Position numbers and translations under genes: made by a program
NCBI GenBank assembly: GCA_015060325.1
Contig: SUYQ01000002.1
Coordinates: 62,001-126,000, forward strand
DNA length: 64,000 bases
Origin: Bacteroidales bacterium
GTDB taxonomy: Bacteria > Bacteroidota > Bacteroidia > Bacteroidales > UBA932
Reading direction: 5' to 3'
In this document: positions 45,078 to 53,530 of the stretch, one piece after another
Position numbering within the stretch: the first letter of the stretch is position 1
Layout of the letters: each line of letters starts with the position of its first letter
Notes under the pieces: generated by a model
What the model was told of the DNA's origin: nothing
What the model saw: only the letters and a program-made list of their open reading frames with translations
The model's database searches: none

Positions 45078-45110
45078 AAGAAAGAAGACGAGACCAAGTC
45101 GGAGGAGTAG
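45078..45110 (+). pseudogene. 33-bp remnant of the helical-protein gene 3' end (right direct repeat)
   Basis: Identical to the last 33 bp of the 119-residue gene, including its stop codon, but with no upstream reading frame. It ends 6 bp before the DUF454 stop on the other strand and marks the right border of the island. Confidence 0.9.
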
Positions 45111-45116
45111 ACTGGA

Positions 45117-45476
45117 CTACCTCAACGTCTTGTATGAAAGAATGTGGATTGTCACGGCAACGGCAATAAGAATGAAGAAGGTTCTGAAGGCCCAGTGACG
45201 CGCGACGAACACAGCACAATACAACAATGTCATCCAGAGGGCAGTGACAGAAATCACCTTTACTCTCAACGGGATGGCCTTGTGCTGCATAAAGTTGGAA
45301 ATATATGGTCCGAGCTTGGGATGATTCATCAGCCAGTCATAAAGTTTCCTGTTGCTGCGAAGAAAAAGCGCAGCGGAAAGCAGCAGCAACGGAGTAGTAG
45401 GAAGCACCGGAAGGAATGCACCCAATATACCTAACCCGAGGGATAGAAGTCCCAGTATTGCCAACAAGATATTCAT
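45117..45476 (-). CDS. DUF454 family (YbaN-like) inner membrane protein
   Basis: The track starts at 45521 in the tRNA; ATG 45476 (MNILLAILGLLSLGLGILGAFLPVLPTTPLLLL) is the family start and gives 119 residues. Two or three membrane helices with the conserved LGAFLPVLPTTP and SAALFLRSNRKLYDWLMNHPKLGPYI motifs identify the family. Its role is unknown. It begins just after the tRNA terminator. Confidence 0.88.
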   Translation of the reverse strand: MNILLAILGLLSLGLGILGAFLPVLPTTPLLLLSAALFLRSNRKLYDWLMNHPKLGPYISNFMQHKAIPLRVKVISVTALWMTLLYCAVFVARHWAFRTFFILIAVAVTIHILSYKTLR

Positions 45477-45479
45477 AAC

Positions 45480-45511
45480 AAAAAGAGGCGACCTTTGAAG
45501 TCGCCTTTTTT
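45480..45511 (-). terminator. Terminator between the tRNA and DUF454
   Basis: GGCGAC-CTTTGAA-GTCGCC with T-runs on both sides. On the minus strand it follows the tRNA and ends in TCTTTTT. Confidence 0.8.
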
Positions 45512-45512
45512 G

Positions 45513-45587
45513 TGGTCCCAACAGGGCTTGAACCTGTGACCCCCTGATTATGAGTCAGGTGCTACTAACCAACTGAGCTATAGGACC
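45513..45587 (-). tRNA. tRNA with CAU anticodon (elongator Met, or Ile2)
   Basis: On the minus strand the 75-nt sequence begins GGTCCTATAGCTCAGTTGGT and ends TTGGGACCA. Acceptor GGTCCTA pairs with the 3' end, the anticodon stem is CCTGA/TCAGG around CTCATAA (anticodon CAT), and the T arm is ACAGGTTCAAGCCCTGT. CCA is not encoded. The stem lacks the three G:C pairs of initiator tRNA. Elongator Met and lysidine-modified Ile2 cannot be separated here. The D arm (GGTTAGTAGC) pairs imperfectly with GCTC. Confidence 0.88.
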
Positions 45588-45630
45588 AATTTTTTGCAGG
45601 GCGGTTCGGAGTGGTTACCGAACCACACTG

Positions 45631-45638
45631 CAAATATA
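45631..45638 (-). promoter_or_regulatory. -7 box of the tRNA gene
   Basis: TATATTTG on the minus strand, about 45 bp upstream of the tRNA 5' end. A stem GGTTCGG ... CCGAACC lies between it and the tRNA. Confidence 0.5.
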
Positions 45639-45662
45639 ATACTTTTTTTCGATTAAATCGAA

Positions 45663-45971
45663 TTAGTTGAGCTTAATCTCAACCTCAACACCGCTTGAAA
45701 GTTCAAGCTTCATGAGAGCGTCCACAGTCTTTGGAGTTGCATCATAGATGTCAAGGAGACGGCGGAAAGAGTTGAGCTCAAACTGCTCACGTGACTTCTT
45801 GTTTACGAAAGTCGAGCGGTTGACAGTGAAGATCTTCTTGTTGGTCGGAAGCGGAATAGGTCCGTTTACACGAGCACCAGTAGCTGACACTGTCTCAACG
45901 ATCTTCTTTGCTGACTTGTCAACCAGCATGTGATCGAATGATTTGAGTTTAATTCTAATTATCTGGCTCAT
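45663..45971 (-). CDS. rpsJ: 30S ribosomal protein S10
   Basis: 102 residues, normal length. [33 protein letters not shown] and [29 protein letters not shown] are diagnostic. It is the last gene of the rpsL-rpsG-fusA-rpsJ run. The usual next gene rplC is absent; a tRNA follows instead. Confidence 0.98.
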   Translation of the reverse strand: MSQIIRIKLKSFDHMLVDKSAKKIVETVSATGARVNGPIPLPTNKKIFTVNRSTFVNKKSREQFELNSFRRLLDIYDATPKTVDALMKLELSSGVEVEIKLN

Positions 45972-46000
45972 ATCAAATTTCGTTGAATTCAGTTAAACAA

Positions 46001-48109
46001 TTATTCATCGTCATCGGCTTTATAACCGCTCTTCTCTATAACTTCCTTAGCAAGTCCTGCCGGAACCTCAGCATAGTGGTCGAATGACATTGTGCTGGTT
46101 GCACGACCTGAAGAAATCGTACGGAGAATTGTCACGTAACCGAACTGCTCTGCGAGTGGAACGTATGCCTTCACAATACGAGCACCGAGCGTTGAGTCCA
46201 TTGCGTTGATCTGACCGCGACGACGGTTGAGGTCACCCACGATATCTCCCATATAATCCTCTGGAGTAACGACTTCGAGGCTCATGATAGGCTCGAGGAG
46301 AACAGGCTTAGCCTTAGGACAAGCGTGGCGGAATGCCAGACGTGCTGCAAGCTCGAATGAAAGCTGGTCTGAGTCCACTGGGTGGAATGAACCATCCTTA
46401 AGGGTAACCTTGAGTGATGGAACCTCATAACCTGCAAGCACACCGTTTGCCATTGCTGACTTGAAGCCCTTCTCTACAGATGGGATGAACTCCTTAGGAA
46501 CGTTACCACCCTTCACTTCGTCGATGAACTGAAGTCCTGTTACGCCCTCATCTGCAGGTCCGATCTCAACGATGATATCAGCGAACTTACCACGACCACC
46601 GGTCTGCTTCTTGAATACCTCACGATGCTGAACGGTCTGAGTGATAGCCTCTTTGTAATTAACCTGAGGTGCACCCTGGTTGATATCCACGCCGAACTCA
46701 CGACGGAGACGGTCAACGATGATGTCGAGGTGAAGCTCACCCATACCGCTGATGACAGTCTGACCTGTCTCATGGTCTGTCTTCACTGTGAATGTAGGGT
46801 CTTCCTCTGCGAGCTTAGCAAGTGCGATGCCGAGCTTGTCAAGATCCTTCTGAGTCTTTGGCTCGACTGCAAGTCCGATAACCGGATCAGGGAACTCCAT
46901 AGACTCGAGAGTGATAGGAGCCTGCTCGAAGCAGATTGTATCTCCGGTGCGGAGATCCTTGAAACCTACTGCAGCGCAGATGTCACCTGCCTCAACGAAC
47001 TCGATAGGGTTCTGCTTGTTTGAGTGCATCTGGAAGAGACGCGATACACGCTCCTTCTTGCCTGTACGTGTATTGAGCACGTATGAACCGGCGTCGAGCT
47101 TTCCTGAATAAGCTCTCATGAACGCAAGACGACCTACGAATGGATCGGTAGCGATCTTGAAGACGAGAGCTGCGAAAGGCTCCTTCACGTTTGGTTCACG
47201 GATCTCCTCGTCACCTGCAGGGTTTGTACCCTTGACGGCACCCTTGTCAAGTGGTGAAGGAAGATAACGCATAACTGCGTTGAGAAGGAACTGAACGCCC
47301 TTGTTCTTGAATGATGAACCACAGCATGCAGGAACGATTGCCATGTCAATTGTAGCCTTGCGGAGAGCTGCGATGAGTTCCTCCTCTGAAATTGAATCAG
47401 GATCCTCGAAGAACTTCTCCATGAGAGTCTCGTCATACTCGGCAGCTGCCTCGACAAGCTTCTCTCTCCATGCAGCTGCATCTGCTGCAAGCTTCTCAGG
47501 AATGTCTGTAACCTGATAGTTTACGAGAGCATCTGAGTTGTGGTCGTAAATCATAGCCTTCATTGCAACGAGGTCGATGATACCATCGAACTTATCCTCG
47601 GCTCCGATAGGAATACAGATTGGAACTGCGCGTGCACCGAGCTTCTCCTTCATCTCGTCGATTACTGCGAAGAAGTCCGCACCGACACGGTCCATCTTGT
47701 TTACATAAGCGATCTTAGGAACGCCATACTTATCAGCCTGACGCCATACAGTCTCTGACTGCGGCTGTACACGTCCTACCGCACAGAAGGTAGCGACTGT
47801 ACCGTCGAGTACACGGAGCGAACGCTCGACCTCAACAGTGAAGTCCACGTGGCCCGGAGTGTCGATAAGGTTGATCTGATACTGATTGCCATTGTAATTC
47901 CAGAATGCAGTAGTAGCTGCAGAAGTGATGGTGATACCACGCTCCTGCTCCTGAACCATCCAGTCCATAGTCGCACCACCCTCGTGAACCTCACCAAGTT
48001 TGTGGGTCTTACCAGTGTAGTACAGGATACGCTCAGACGTAGTGGTCTTACCGGCATCGATGTGAGCCATGATACCGATATTTCTAGTGAATTTAAGATC
48101 TCTAGCCAT
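46001..48109 (-). CDS. fusA: Elongation factor G
   Basis: 702 residues, normal length. GTPase motifs [17 protein letters not shown] and NKMD are all present, as are domains II-V with [29 protein letters not shown] near the C-terminus. It drives ribosomal translocation. It lies between rpsG and rpsJ in the conserved str operon, and only one copy is seen in the window. Confidence 0.98.
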   Translation of the reverse strand: MARDLKFTRNIGIMAHIDAGKTTTSERILYYTGKTHKLGEVHEGGATMDWMVQEQERGITITSAATTAFWNYNGNQYQINLIDTPGHVDFTVEVERSLRVLDGTVATFCAVGRVQPQSETVWRQADKYGVPKIAYVNKMDRVGADFFAVIDEMKEKLGARAVPICIPIGAEDKFDGIIDLVAMKAMIYDHNSDALVNYQVTDIPEKLAADAAAWREKLVEAAAEYDETLMEKFFEDPDSISEEELIAALRKATIDMAIVPACCGSSFKNKGVQFLLNAVMRYLPSPLDKGAVKGTNPAGDEEIREPNVKEPFAALVFKIATDPFVGRLAFMRAYSGKLDAGSYVLNTRTGKKERVSRLFQMHSNKQNPIEFVEAGDICAAVGFKDLRTGDTICFEQAPITLESMEFPDPVIGLAVEPKTQKDLDKLGIALAKLAEEDPTFTVKTDHETGQTVISGMGELHLDIIVDRLRREFGVDINQGAPQVNYKEAITQTVQHREVFKKQTGGRGKFADIIVEIGPADEGVTGLQFIDEVKGGNVPKEFIPSVEKGFKSAMANGVLAGYEVPSLKVTLKDGSFHPVDSDQLSFELAARLAFRHACPKAKPVLLEPIMSLEVVTPEDYMGDIVGDLNRRRGQINAMDSTLGARIVKAYVPLAEQFGYVTILRTISSGRATSTMSFDHYAEVPAGLAKEVIEKSGYKADDDE

Positions 48110-48130
48110 TTTACGTTACTGTTTTCCGGA

Positions 48131-48607
48131 TTAGAATCTGAAGTGTGCAAATGCCTTGTTGGCCTCTGCCATTCTGTGCATGTCTTCCTTTCTCTTGAAT
48201 GCTGCACCTTCGCAGTTATATGCTGCGATGATTTCAGCACAAAGTTTTTCTGCCATAGAGCGGCCAGAGCGCTTGCGGGCGAAGTTGATCATATTCTTCA
48301 TAGAAAGTGAAATCTTCCTCTCTGGACGCACCTCCATTGGCACCTGGAAGTTAGCTCCACCGATACGACGTGACTTAACCTCAACCTGAGGAGTTACGTT
48401 CTCGAGGGCCTTCCTCCAAATATCTAGAGGAGCCTTGTCAGAATCTTTCATCTTCTCGCCTACCATGTCAATGGCATCGTAAAAAATAGAATACGCGATA
48501 CTCTTCTTTCCCTGCAACATAAGGTTGTTCACGAAACGTGTTACGTTTACATCGTGAAACTTAGGATCAGGAAGTAGAATCCTCTTCTTAGGCTTCGTTT
48601 TTCTCAT
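48131..48607 (-). CDS. rpsG: 30S ribosomal protein S7
   Basis: 158 residues, normal length for Bacteroidetes. [39 protein letters not shown] and [35 protein letters not shown] are typical. It is the 16S 3' domain assembly protein, in operon with rpsL 37 bp upstream and fusA 21 bp downstream. Confidence 0.98.
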   Translation of the reverse strand: MRKTKPKKRILLPDPKFHDVNVTRFVNNLMLQGKKSIAYSIFYDAIDMVGEKMKDSDKAPLDIWRKALENVTPQVEVKSRRIGGANFQVPMEVRPERKISLSMKNMINFARKRSGRSMAEKLCAEIIAAYNCEGAAFKRKEDMHRMAEANKAFAHFRF

Positions 48608-48644
48608 TTTTTGAAAAAATTAGGTGATGAATTAATTAATAAAA

Positions 48645-49028
48645 TTACTTCTTAGATTTCTTTGGCCTCTTGGTACCGTAGAGAGAACGTGAGTTTGTTC
48701 TTCCATCGACACCTGCAGTATCCAAAGCTCCTCTAAGGATGTGGTAACGCACACCTGGAAGGTCCTTTACACGACCACCGCGAACGAGCACGATTGAGTG
48801 CTCCTGGAGGTTGTGACCCTCGCCAGGTATGTATGCATTGACCTCCTTTGAGTTAGTAAGACGTACACGGGCAACCTTACGCATAGCTGAGTTAGGTTTC
48901 TTAGGTGTAGTAGTGTACACACGTACGCATACGCCTCTTCTCTGAGGACAAGCATCCAACGCGCGAGATTTGCTCTTCTCGACGATAACCTCGCGTCCTT
49001 TGCGAACTAATTGTTGAATTGTAGGCAT
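48645..49028 (-). CDS. rpsL: 30S ribosomal protein S12
   Basis: 127 residues. [21 protein letters not shown] and [20 protein letters not shown], the region where streptomycin-resistance substitutions occur, show the wild-type-looking [25 protein letters not shown] is near the C-terminus. It is first in the str operon. Confidence 0.98.
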   Translation of the reverse strand: MPTIQQLVRKGREVIVEKSKSRALDACPQRRGVCVRVYTTTPKKPNSAMRKVARVRLTNSKEVNAYIPGEGHNLQEHSIVLVRGGRVKDLPGVRYHILRGALDTAGVDGRTNSRSLYGTKRPKKSKK

Positions 49029-49061
49029 AAATGTTTGTAAATAAATTATTTATGTTCATTA

Positions 49062-49088
49062 CCCCATATTTGGGGGGCTGCAAATATA
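49062..49088 (-). promoter_or_regulatory. str operon promoter and leader hairpin
   Basis: TATATTTG (49088-49081 on the minus strand) matches TAnnTTTG, with a TTTTTG about 22 bp upstream as a -33 candidate. Just downstream, at the expected transcript start, is the short hairpin CCCCA-AATA-TGGGG. Confidence 0.65.
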
Positions 49089-49170
49089 CGAATAATTTTT
49101 TATTTATCAACAAAAATCCTGTTTTTCAATGCTTTGAGCTGTTGATAACTTTCCCCCATGCCCTTTCGGG

Positions 49171-49397
49171 AGATTCCCGGTCAAGCCGGGAATGACGAAG
49201 AGAGCCAAGCCGGGAATGACGAAAATATCCACGGCACTGTCACCCCTGTGATGATAGCCAGCCCCTTTCTGCCATCTCGACCGGTCCCCCTCTGTCATCT
49301 CGACCAACCCCATCCTGCCATCCTGACCGGTCCCCCTCTGTCATCTCGCTCGGTCCCCCTCTGTCATCTCGACCGAGCGGAGCGAGTGGAGAGATCT
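49171..49397. repeat. Mixed hairpin repeats upstream of the DUF3298 gene
   Basis: A minus-oriented copy with perfect arms (ATTCCCGG-CTTGA-CCGGGAAT, 49171-49196) with one truncated half on its TGTC side. Then a plus-oriented run of five left halves (from 49269) closed by one complete copy at 49361-49397: ATCTC-GA-CC-GA-GC-GGA-GC-GA-G(T)G-GA-GAGAT. No gene is seen between 49089 and 49462. Confidence 0.85.
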
Positions 49398-49462
49398 CCC
49401 CCCCCCTTGTGCCATTACCAGATTTTTTGTATATTTGGGACTGATTAACAAACTGTTATGTT

Positions 49463-50245
49463 ATGAAAAGATCTGTCTTCATTCTTTCACTTATTTCCCT
49501 TGCATTGATTTTCAGCTGTACCGAAGAAAAGAAAAAGGGAAACCAAAAAACCAGCAAAGATCTGACAATCAAGGTAGATACGCTTACGTTCAATGACACT
49601 ACCCCATTATATGAAGGAGCAAACGTCGGCCTCAACATGAGGATGCACATCGAATGGCCTGAAGATGCCGTCAGTGAAGAAGCATTGAAAAACATGCAAA
49701 GGAACATCACCTGTCTGCTTTTTGATAAAGACCTTTCAACTACGGACATAGAGTTTGCCATGGAAGCCTACAACAGAAAGGCTTCGGAGTTATACATAGA
49801 AGTTAACGACGGAGAATACGATGATTGTAGCGAAGACAGTTATATGACTGATAGGGAAGAGTTCATTGAGGGGTCCTTCATGAAACCATATGGCGACCTG
49901 ATAAGCTACCAGAAATACACCTCCGGCTATTCCGGAGGCGCACATGGCCTGGATGCATTAAGCTACATAACATTCGACAGGAAAACAGGAAATGTAATTT
50001 CAGACTCAGAACTTTTTAAAGAAGGCTATCAGGACAGATTGATAGAATCACTGAGAGCAAACCTGTTGTTCAGTGTCAAGGACACAGACATGCTGTTTGA
50101 ACTCGACATCTTGCCTAGCGACAATTTCTATTTGAACGAAAAGGGGATCACCTATATATATCAAAGGTATGAAATAGGTCCATATTACCTTGGCATCATC
50201 AAAGTGACCATCCCTTGGAAGGAAATCCAGGACATACTCAAATAA
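49463..50245 (+). CDS. DUF3298 domain lipoprotein
   Basis: 260 residues. A lipobox (LIFSC, about Cys19) is followed by a Lys-rich stretch. The DUF3298 (RsiV-like) part is seen in SYQKYTSGYSGGAHGLDALSYITFD and FYLNEKGITYIYQRYEIGPYYLGIIKVTIPW. Members bind or respond to envelope substrates such as lysozyme in Firmicutes; in Bacteroidetes they are lipoproteins of unknown role. The alkyltransferase gene starts 4 bp after its stop. Confidence 0.85.
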   Translation: MKRSVFILSLISLALIFSCTEEKKKGNQKTSKDLTIKVDTLTFNDTTPLYEGANVGLNMRMHIEWPEDAVSEEALKNMQRNITCLLFDKDLSTTDIEFAMEAYNRKASELYIEVNDGEYDDCSEDSYMTDREEFIEGSFMKPYGDLISYQKYTSGYSGGAHGLDALSYITFDRKTGNVISDSELFKEGYQDRLIESLRANLLFSVKDTDMLFELDILPSDNFYLNEKGITYIYQRYEIGPYYLGIIKVTIPWKEIQDILK

Positions 50246-50248
50246 ACC

Positions 50249-50839
50249 ATGGACAGCGACAGGAAATGGGTTGTCGTCCGCATTGACGGAAAGATAGCCG
50301 CCGTATCGACAGACTACAGGATGCTGGCAGAAATATCATCCAGACTTTCAGGACAGAAAGAGCCGCAGCACCAGCACGTATGTGCAGAAACAACGGACTT
50401 CGACGAAGTCTGGAAACTGCGTGAAACGGCCACATGGGAAGACTTCATGCTCTTCGGAACCGATTTTCAGAAAAAAGTATGGAGAAAACTGTATGAAATG
50501 ACGCATCCGCAGGAAGACACTTCTGAAAAAGTTACGCCGCGCCTGCTCAGTTACAGCGATTTTGCAGAGCTGTGTGAAAACCGTGCAGGAGTACGTGCCG
50601 TAGCTCACGCCATAGGTCTGAATCCGCTGGCAGTCCTGATTCCATGCCATCTGGTAGTCCCTAAAGAGGCCATAGACAAGATACAGGAAATACAGAAAAA
50701 GGCCGAATCCACTATTTTCAAGGGAGACGACCTCTGTATGGCAAGCCTTCTTCGCAAAAAAGGCATCGATTTCGGTGAATACACACTAGGACGAAAGCTC
50801 AAGCGGAGTCTGATCCAGATGGAGTTCGCCCAGGATTGA
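50249..50839 (+). CDS. Methylated-DNA--[protein]-cysteine S-methyltransferase
   Basis: 196 residues. The C-terminal DNA-binding and active-site domain is clear: DFQKKVWRKLYEM, LLSYSDFAELCENRAGVRAVAHAIGLNPLAVLIPCHLV, with the acceptor cysteine in IPCHLV (His next to it as in Ogt/MGMT). A Leu replaces the more common Arg after His, which is unusual. It repairs O6-alkylguanine by suicidal transfer. Likely cotranscribed with the DUF3298 lipoprotein. Confidence 0.88.
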   Translation: MDSDRKWVVVRIDGKIAAVSTDYRMLAEISSRLSGQKEPQHQHVCAETTDFDEVWKLRETATWEDFMLFGTDFQKKVWRKLYEMTHPQEDTSEKVTPRLLSYSDFAELCENRAGVRAVAHAIGLNPLAVLIPCHLVVPKEAIDKIQEIQKKAESTIFKGDDLCMASLLRKKGIDFGEYTLGRKLKRSLIQMEFAQD

Positions 50840-50848
50840 TCCGAAGCA

Positions 50849-51553
50849 TCAGTTATTGAGATAGTAGGTCACGGATGTGACAATGCGCACCTTCTTGATA
50901 TGTGGGGTGTTGCTGTCACGGTCCTCGATCGTGAATGTGCCCTGGCTGGCAGTCTTGATCTTGCCAAGCTCACTGTCCGAGTCCTTGGCAAATTTCTGAG
51001 CCGCTTCACGAGCATTCTTTGTCGCCTCCTCTATCATCTCAGGCTTGACGTCGTTGAGTCCTTCATATCTGAATTCCACAGGATTCTCCCAGCTCTCCCC
51101 GCCGGTTATGATGCCCTTCTTCAGCAGCTCTGACTGACGTGACATCAGGGCCAGCACATCATCCACCTTGTCGGTATATACCGTCACCACATTCTTGGCA
51201 ATGTAGCGGTACGCTCTGTCATATCCACCATATTCATTGGCCAGCTTATCAGATATCTTCGGTACCGAGACAGATATCTCGTCAGGAGAAATTCCGCCTG
51301 AAACCAGGAAATCAACGATGATATCATTGCTGGAAGAAGTCTGGTTGTAAAGAACCTGCACATCATCAGCCATCACCTTATATACGATAGGCCATATGAC
51401 CTTATCGGCCTTGACTTCCCTCTCGCAAAGCCCCTTCACGTTTACCGTACGGTCATACGAACGGTTCTTTTCGACAGCTCTCGGAAACATGAAACCGAGC
51501 ACAATCAGGCCGATCATGATGAACAGGCCGTTAAGCATCTTACCTTTATCCAT
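50849..51553 (-). CDS. SIMPL (DUF541) domain protein, membrane-anchored
   Basis: 234 residues. One N-terminal membrane segment (LFIMIGLIVLGFMFP) anchors an exported SIMPL domain: VNVKGLCEREVKADKVIWPIVYKV, YRYIAKNVVTVYTDKVDDVLAL, and NAREAAQKFAKDSDSELGKIKTASQGTFTIEDRD. Family members are periplasmic proteins of uncertain role, some stress-related. Convergent with the alkyltransferase gene. Confidence 0.9.
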   Translation of the reverse strand: MDKGKMLNGLFIMIGLIVLGFMFPRAVEKNRSYDRTVNVKGLCEREVKADKVIWPIVYKVMADDVQVLYNQTSSSNDIIVDFLVSGGISPDEISVSVPKISDKLANEYGGYDRAYRYIAKNVVTVYTDKVDDVLALMSRQSELLKKGIITGGESWENPVEFRYEGLNDVKPEMIEEATKNAREAAQKFAKDSDSELGKIKTASQGTFTIEDRDSNTPHIKKVRIVTSVTYYLNN

Positions 51554-51604
51554 AATACCTTAGTTTTTAAACGATGTAAATATACACATTTTTCACGAAA
51601 ATCG

Positions 51605-51717
51605 CATGGTCACCAAATCTGCTGTATATCAACGCGTTACCTATCAACACGGTGGGTCATTTTGACCCACCGTGTTGATAGTCATATTGCTGAATATCAA
51701 TGCATTATGTGACCATG
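51605..51717. repeat. Nested palindrome element, copy 3 (113 bp)
   Basis: Outer arms CATGGTCAC and GTGACCATG are perfect. The central hairpin CTATCAACACGGTGGGTCA / TGACCCACCGTGTTGATAG is perfect too, separated by only a few bases. It lies in the SIMPL-araB gap. Confidence 0.9.
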
Positions 51718-51722
51718 TACTC

Positions 51723-51764
51723 AAAAAAACATCCGGCCGATCTTCCTAAGAGACCCGCCGGATG
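51723..51764 (-). terminator. Terminator of araB
   Basis: On the minus strand CATCCGGC ... GCCGGATG is followed by TTTTTTT. Confidence 0.85.
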
Positions 51765-51835
51765 AACCATAACCCTATTATTAACAACTAAACTAACCGT
51801 GACTGAGATATTTCAAACTGCGTGCCATAAAGTGT

Positions 51836-53527
51836 TCAGTTGTAAAGTTCCTTTTCTGTAAATTCACCAAGTTTCTGATAATTCCCGTACAGCTGGAGAT
51901 ATTTCTTATGGTTGTCGTGATCAGGATGGTACTCCTTGGCAAAGCCTGAGTTCATGGCTGCTATGGCATCCTCGACCTTAGGATATACTCCTGCCGCAGT
52001 CGCTGCAAACATCGCAGCGCCAAGAGCACACGCCTGGTCTGTGTTGCATACCTTTATCGGCATGTCAAGCACATCGCTCATCACCTGCATCACGAAAGGA
52101 GATTTCAAAGCAATTCCTCCGATTCCTATCACAGATTCGATCGGGCATCCTTCCGAAATGAAGCGGTCTACGATGGCCTTGGTTCCGAAAGCCGTAGCCT
52201 CGACAAGGGCACGGAAGATAAGTGGAGCTGTCGTTCCGAGTGTGAAACCCGATATGGTACCCTTGAGAAGCTGGTTCGCGTCAGGTGTCCTGCGACCGTT
52301 TATCCAGTCGGTAGCCACCATGGTGCTCTCCTCCAGAGGAATTCTTTCCGCCTGTACGGTAAGTTCCGTCATTATTCCGTCACAAGTCGCATCAACAAGT
52401 CTCTGCACCTGCTCCTCGGAAACTCCGGCCTCAACGCCAGCCTTCGGAAGAATATTCCTTACAGGGAATTCCAGAACCCTGCGGAACATGGCATACACAT
52501 CGCCGAACGAAGACTGCCCGGCCTCAAGACCCACCATTCCAGGTATCACGGAGCCATCCACCTGACCGCATATACCCTTGATCTGTTTATCACCCACTTC
52601 TTCATATGAAGCAACCATGATGTCGCAGGTCGAGGTTCCAATGACGCGCACAAGAGTCTTTGGAGTCACTGCTGCACCGACAGCACCCATATGACAGTCA
52701 AAAGCACCTCCCGCAACCACTACATCAGTGCTGAGTCCAAGCCTATCCGCCCATTCCTTGCAAAGCGTTCCGACAGGCTTGTCAGCTGTCTCTGTCTTGT
52801 CAAACATCCTTGCGCGGAATCCGGCCAGCTTAGGTTCGATAGCCACCAGGAACTCTTCAGGCGGGAGACCGCCCCAGCTATCATGCCACATGGCCTTATG
52901 GCCTTCAGCGCAACGGCTGCGAACCACTTCATGAACATCTTTTACCCCTGTAAGCACAGCAGGAAGCCACTCGCAATGCTCCACCAGAGAATAAGCCTTT
53001 TCAGCAACTGCGGCATTGCTCCTGAGCACATGCGCTGCCTTCGCCCACAGCCACTCTGCCGAATATATACCGCCTTCATACTGTGAATAATCAATGTCAG
53101 AAGCCTTGCACTTCTGGTTTATCTCTGCCGCCTCCTTTACTGCAGTGTGGTCTTTCCAAAGGATGAACATCGCATCCGGATCCTCCTCAAAGCCAGGAAG
53201 AAGCGAAAGAGGTGTGCCTGCCTCGTCAGTAAAGACAGGTGTGGAACCTGTGGTGTCAAAGGCGATTCCGACCACGCCAGCAGCAACTTCCGGAGCACAT
53301 TTACCCAAAGCCTCGCGAACACTTGCCTCCAGCACTTCGAGATAATCCTTCGGATGCTGTCTCCACTGATTGGCAGCAGGGACACAATACAGCCCCTCCT
53401 TCCAACGGGGATAATACTTCACGGAAGATGCAAGAGTTTCACCTGTATGCGCATCCACTACAAGAGCGCGGGCAGAATCTGTTCCATAGTCCAGTCCTAT
53501 GACATATTTCTTCTCCATTGCTGACAT
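51836..53527 (-). CDS. araB: Ribulokinase
   Basis: 563 residues, normal length (a second in-frame ATG nine bases later, MEKKYVIGLDYGTDSARAL, is equally possible). FGGY-kinase motifs are complete: GLDYGTDSAR at the N-terminus, GIAFDTTGSTPVF, CEWLPAVLTG, VRVIGTSTCDIM, and DWINGRRTPDANQLLKGTISGF near residue 415. It phosphorylates L-ribulose in L-arabinose use. It is followed on the same strand by GH106, GH28-like and, further up, GH127 genes, which fits arabinose released from pectin side chains. Confidence 0.95.
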   Translation of the reverse strand: MSAMEKKYVIGLDYGTDSARALVVDAHTGETLASSVKYYPRWKEGLYCVPAANQWRQHPKDYLEVLEASVREALGKCAPEVAAGVVGIAFDTTGSTPVFTDEAGTPLSLLPGFEEDPDAMFILWKDHTAVKEAAEINQKCKASDIDYSQYEGGIYSAEWLWAKAAHVLRSNAAVAEKAYSLVEHCEWLPAVLTGVKDVHEVVRSRCAEGHKAMWHDSWGGLPPEEFLVAIEPKLAGFRARMFDKTETADKPVGTLCKEWADRLGLSTDVVVAGGAFDCHMGAVGAAVTPKTLVRVIGTSTCDIMVASYEEVGDKQIKGICGQVDGSVIPGMVGLEAGQSSFGDVYAMFRRVLEFPVRNILPKAGVEAGVSEEQVQRLVDATCDGIMTELTVQAERIPLEESTMVATDWINGRRTPDANQLLKGTISGFTLGTTAPLIFRALVEATAFGTKAIVDRFISEGCPIESVIGIGGIALKSPFVMQVMSDVLDMPIKVCNTDQACALGAAMFAATAAGVYPKVEDAIAAMNSGFAKEYHPDHDNHKKYLQLYGNYQKLGEFTEKELYN

Positions 53528-53530
53528 AAG

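Noticed and set aside
40941-45110. Integrative element with att sites
   Set aside because: The 33-bp direct repeat looks like attL/attR, but no integrase, recombinase or mobilisation gene is found between the copies. Kept only as one of the alternatives in the finding.
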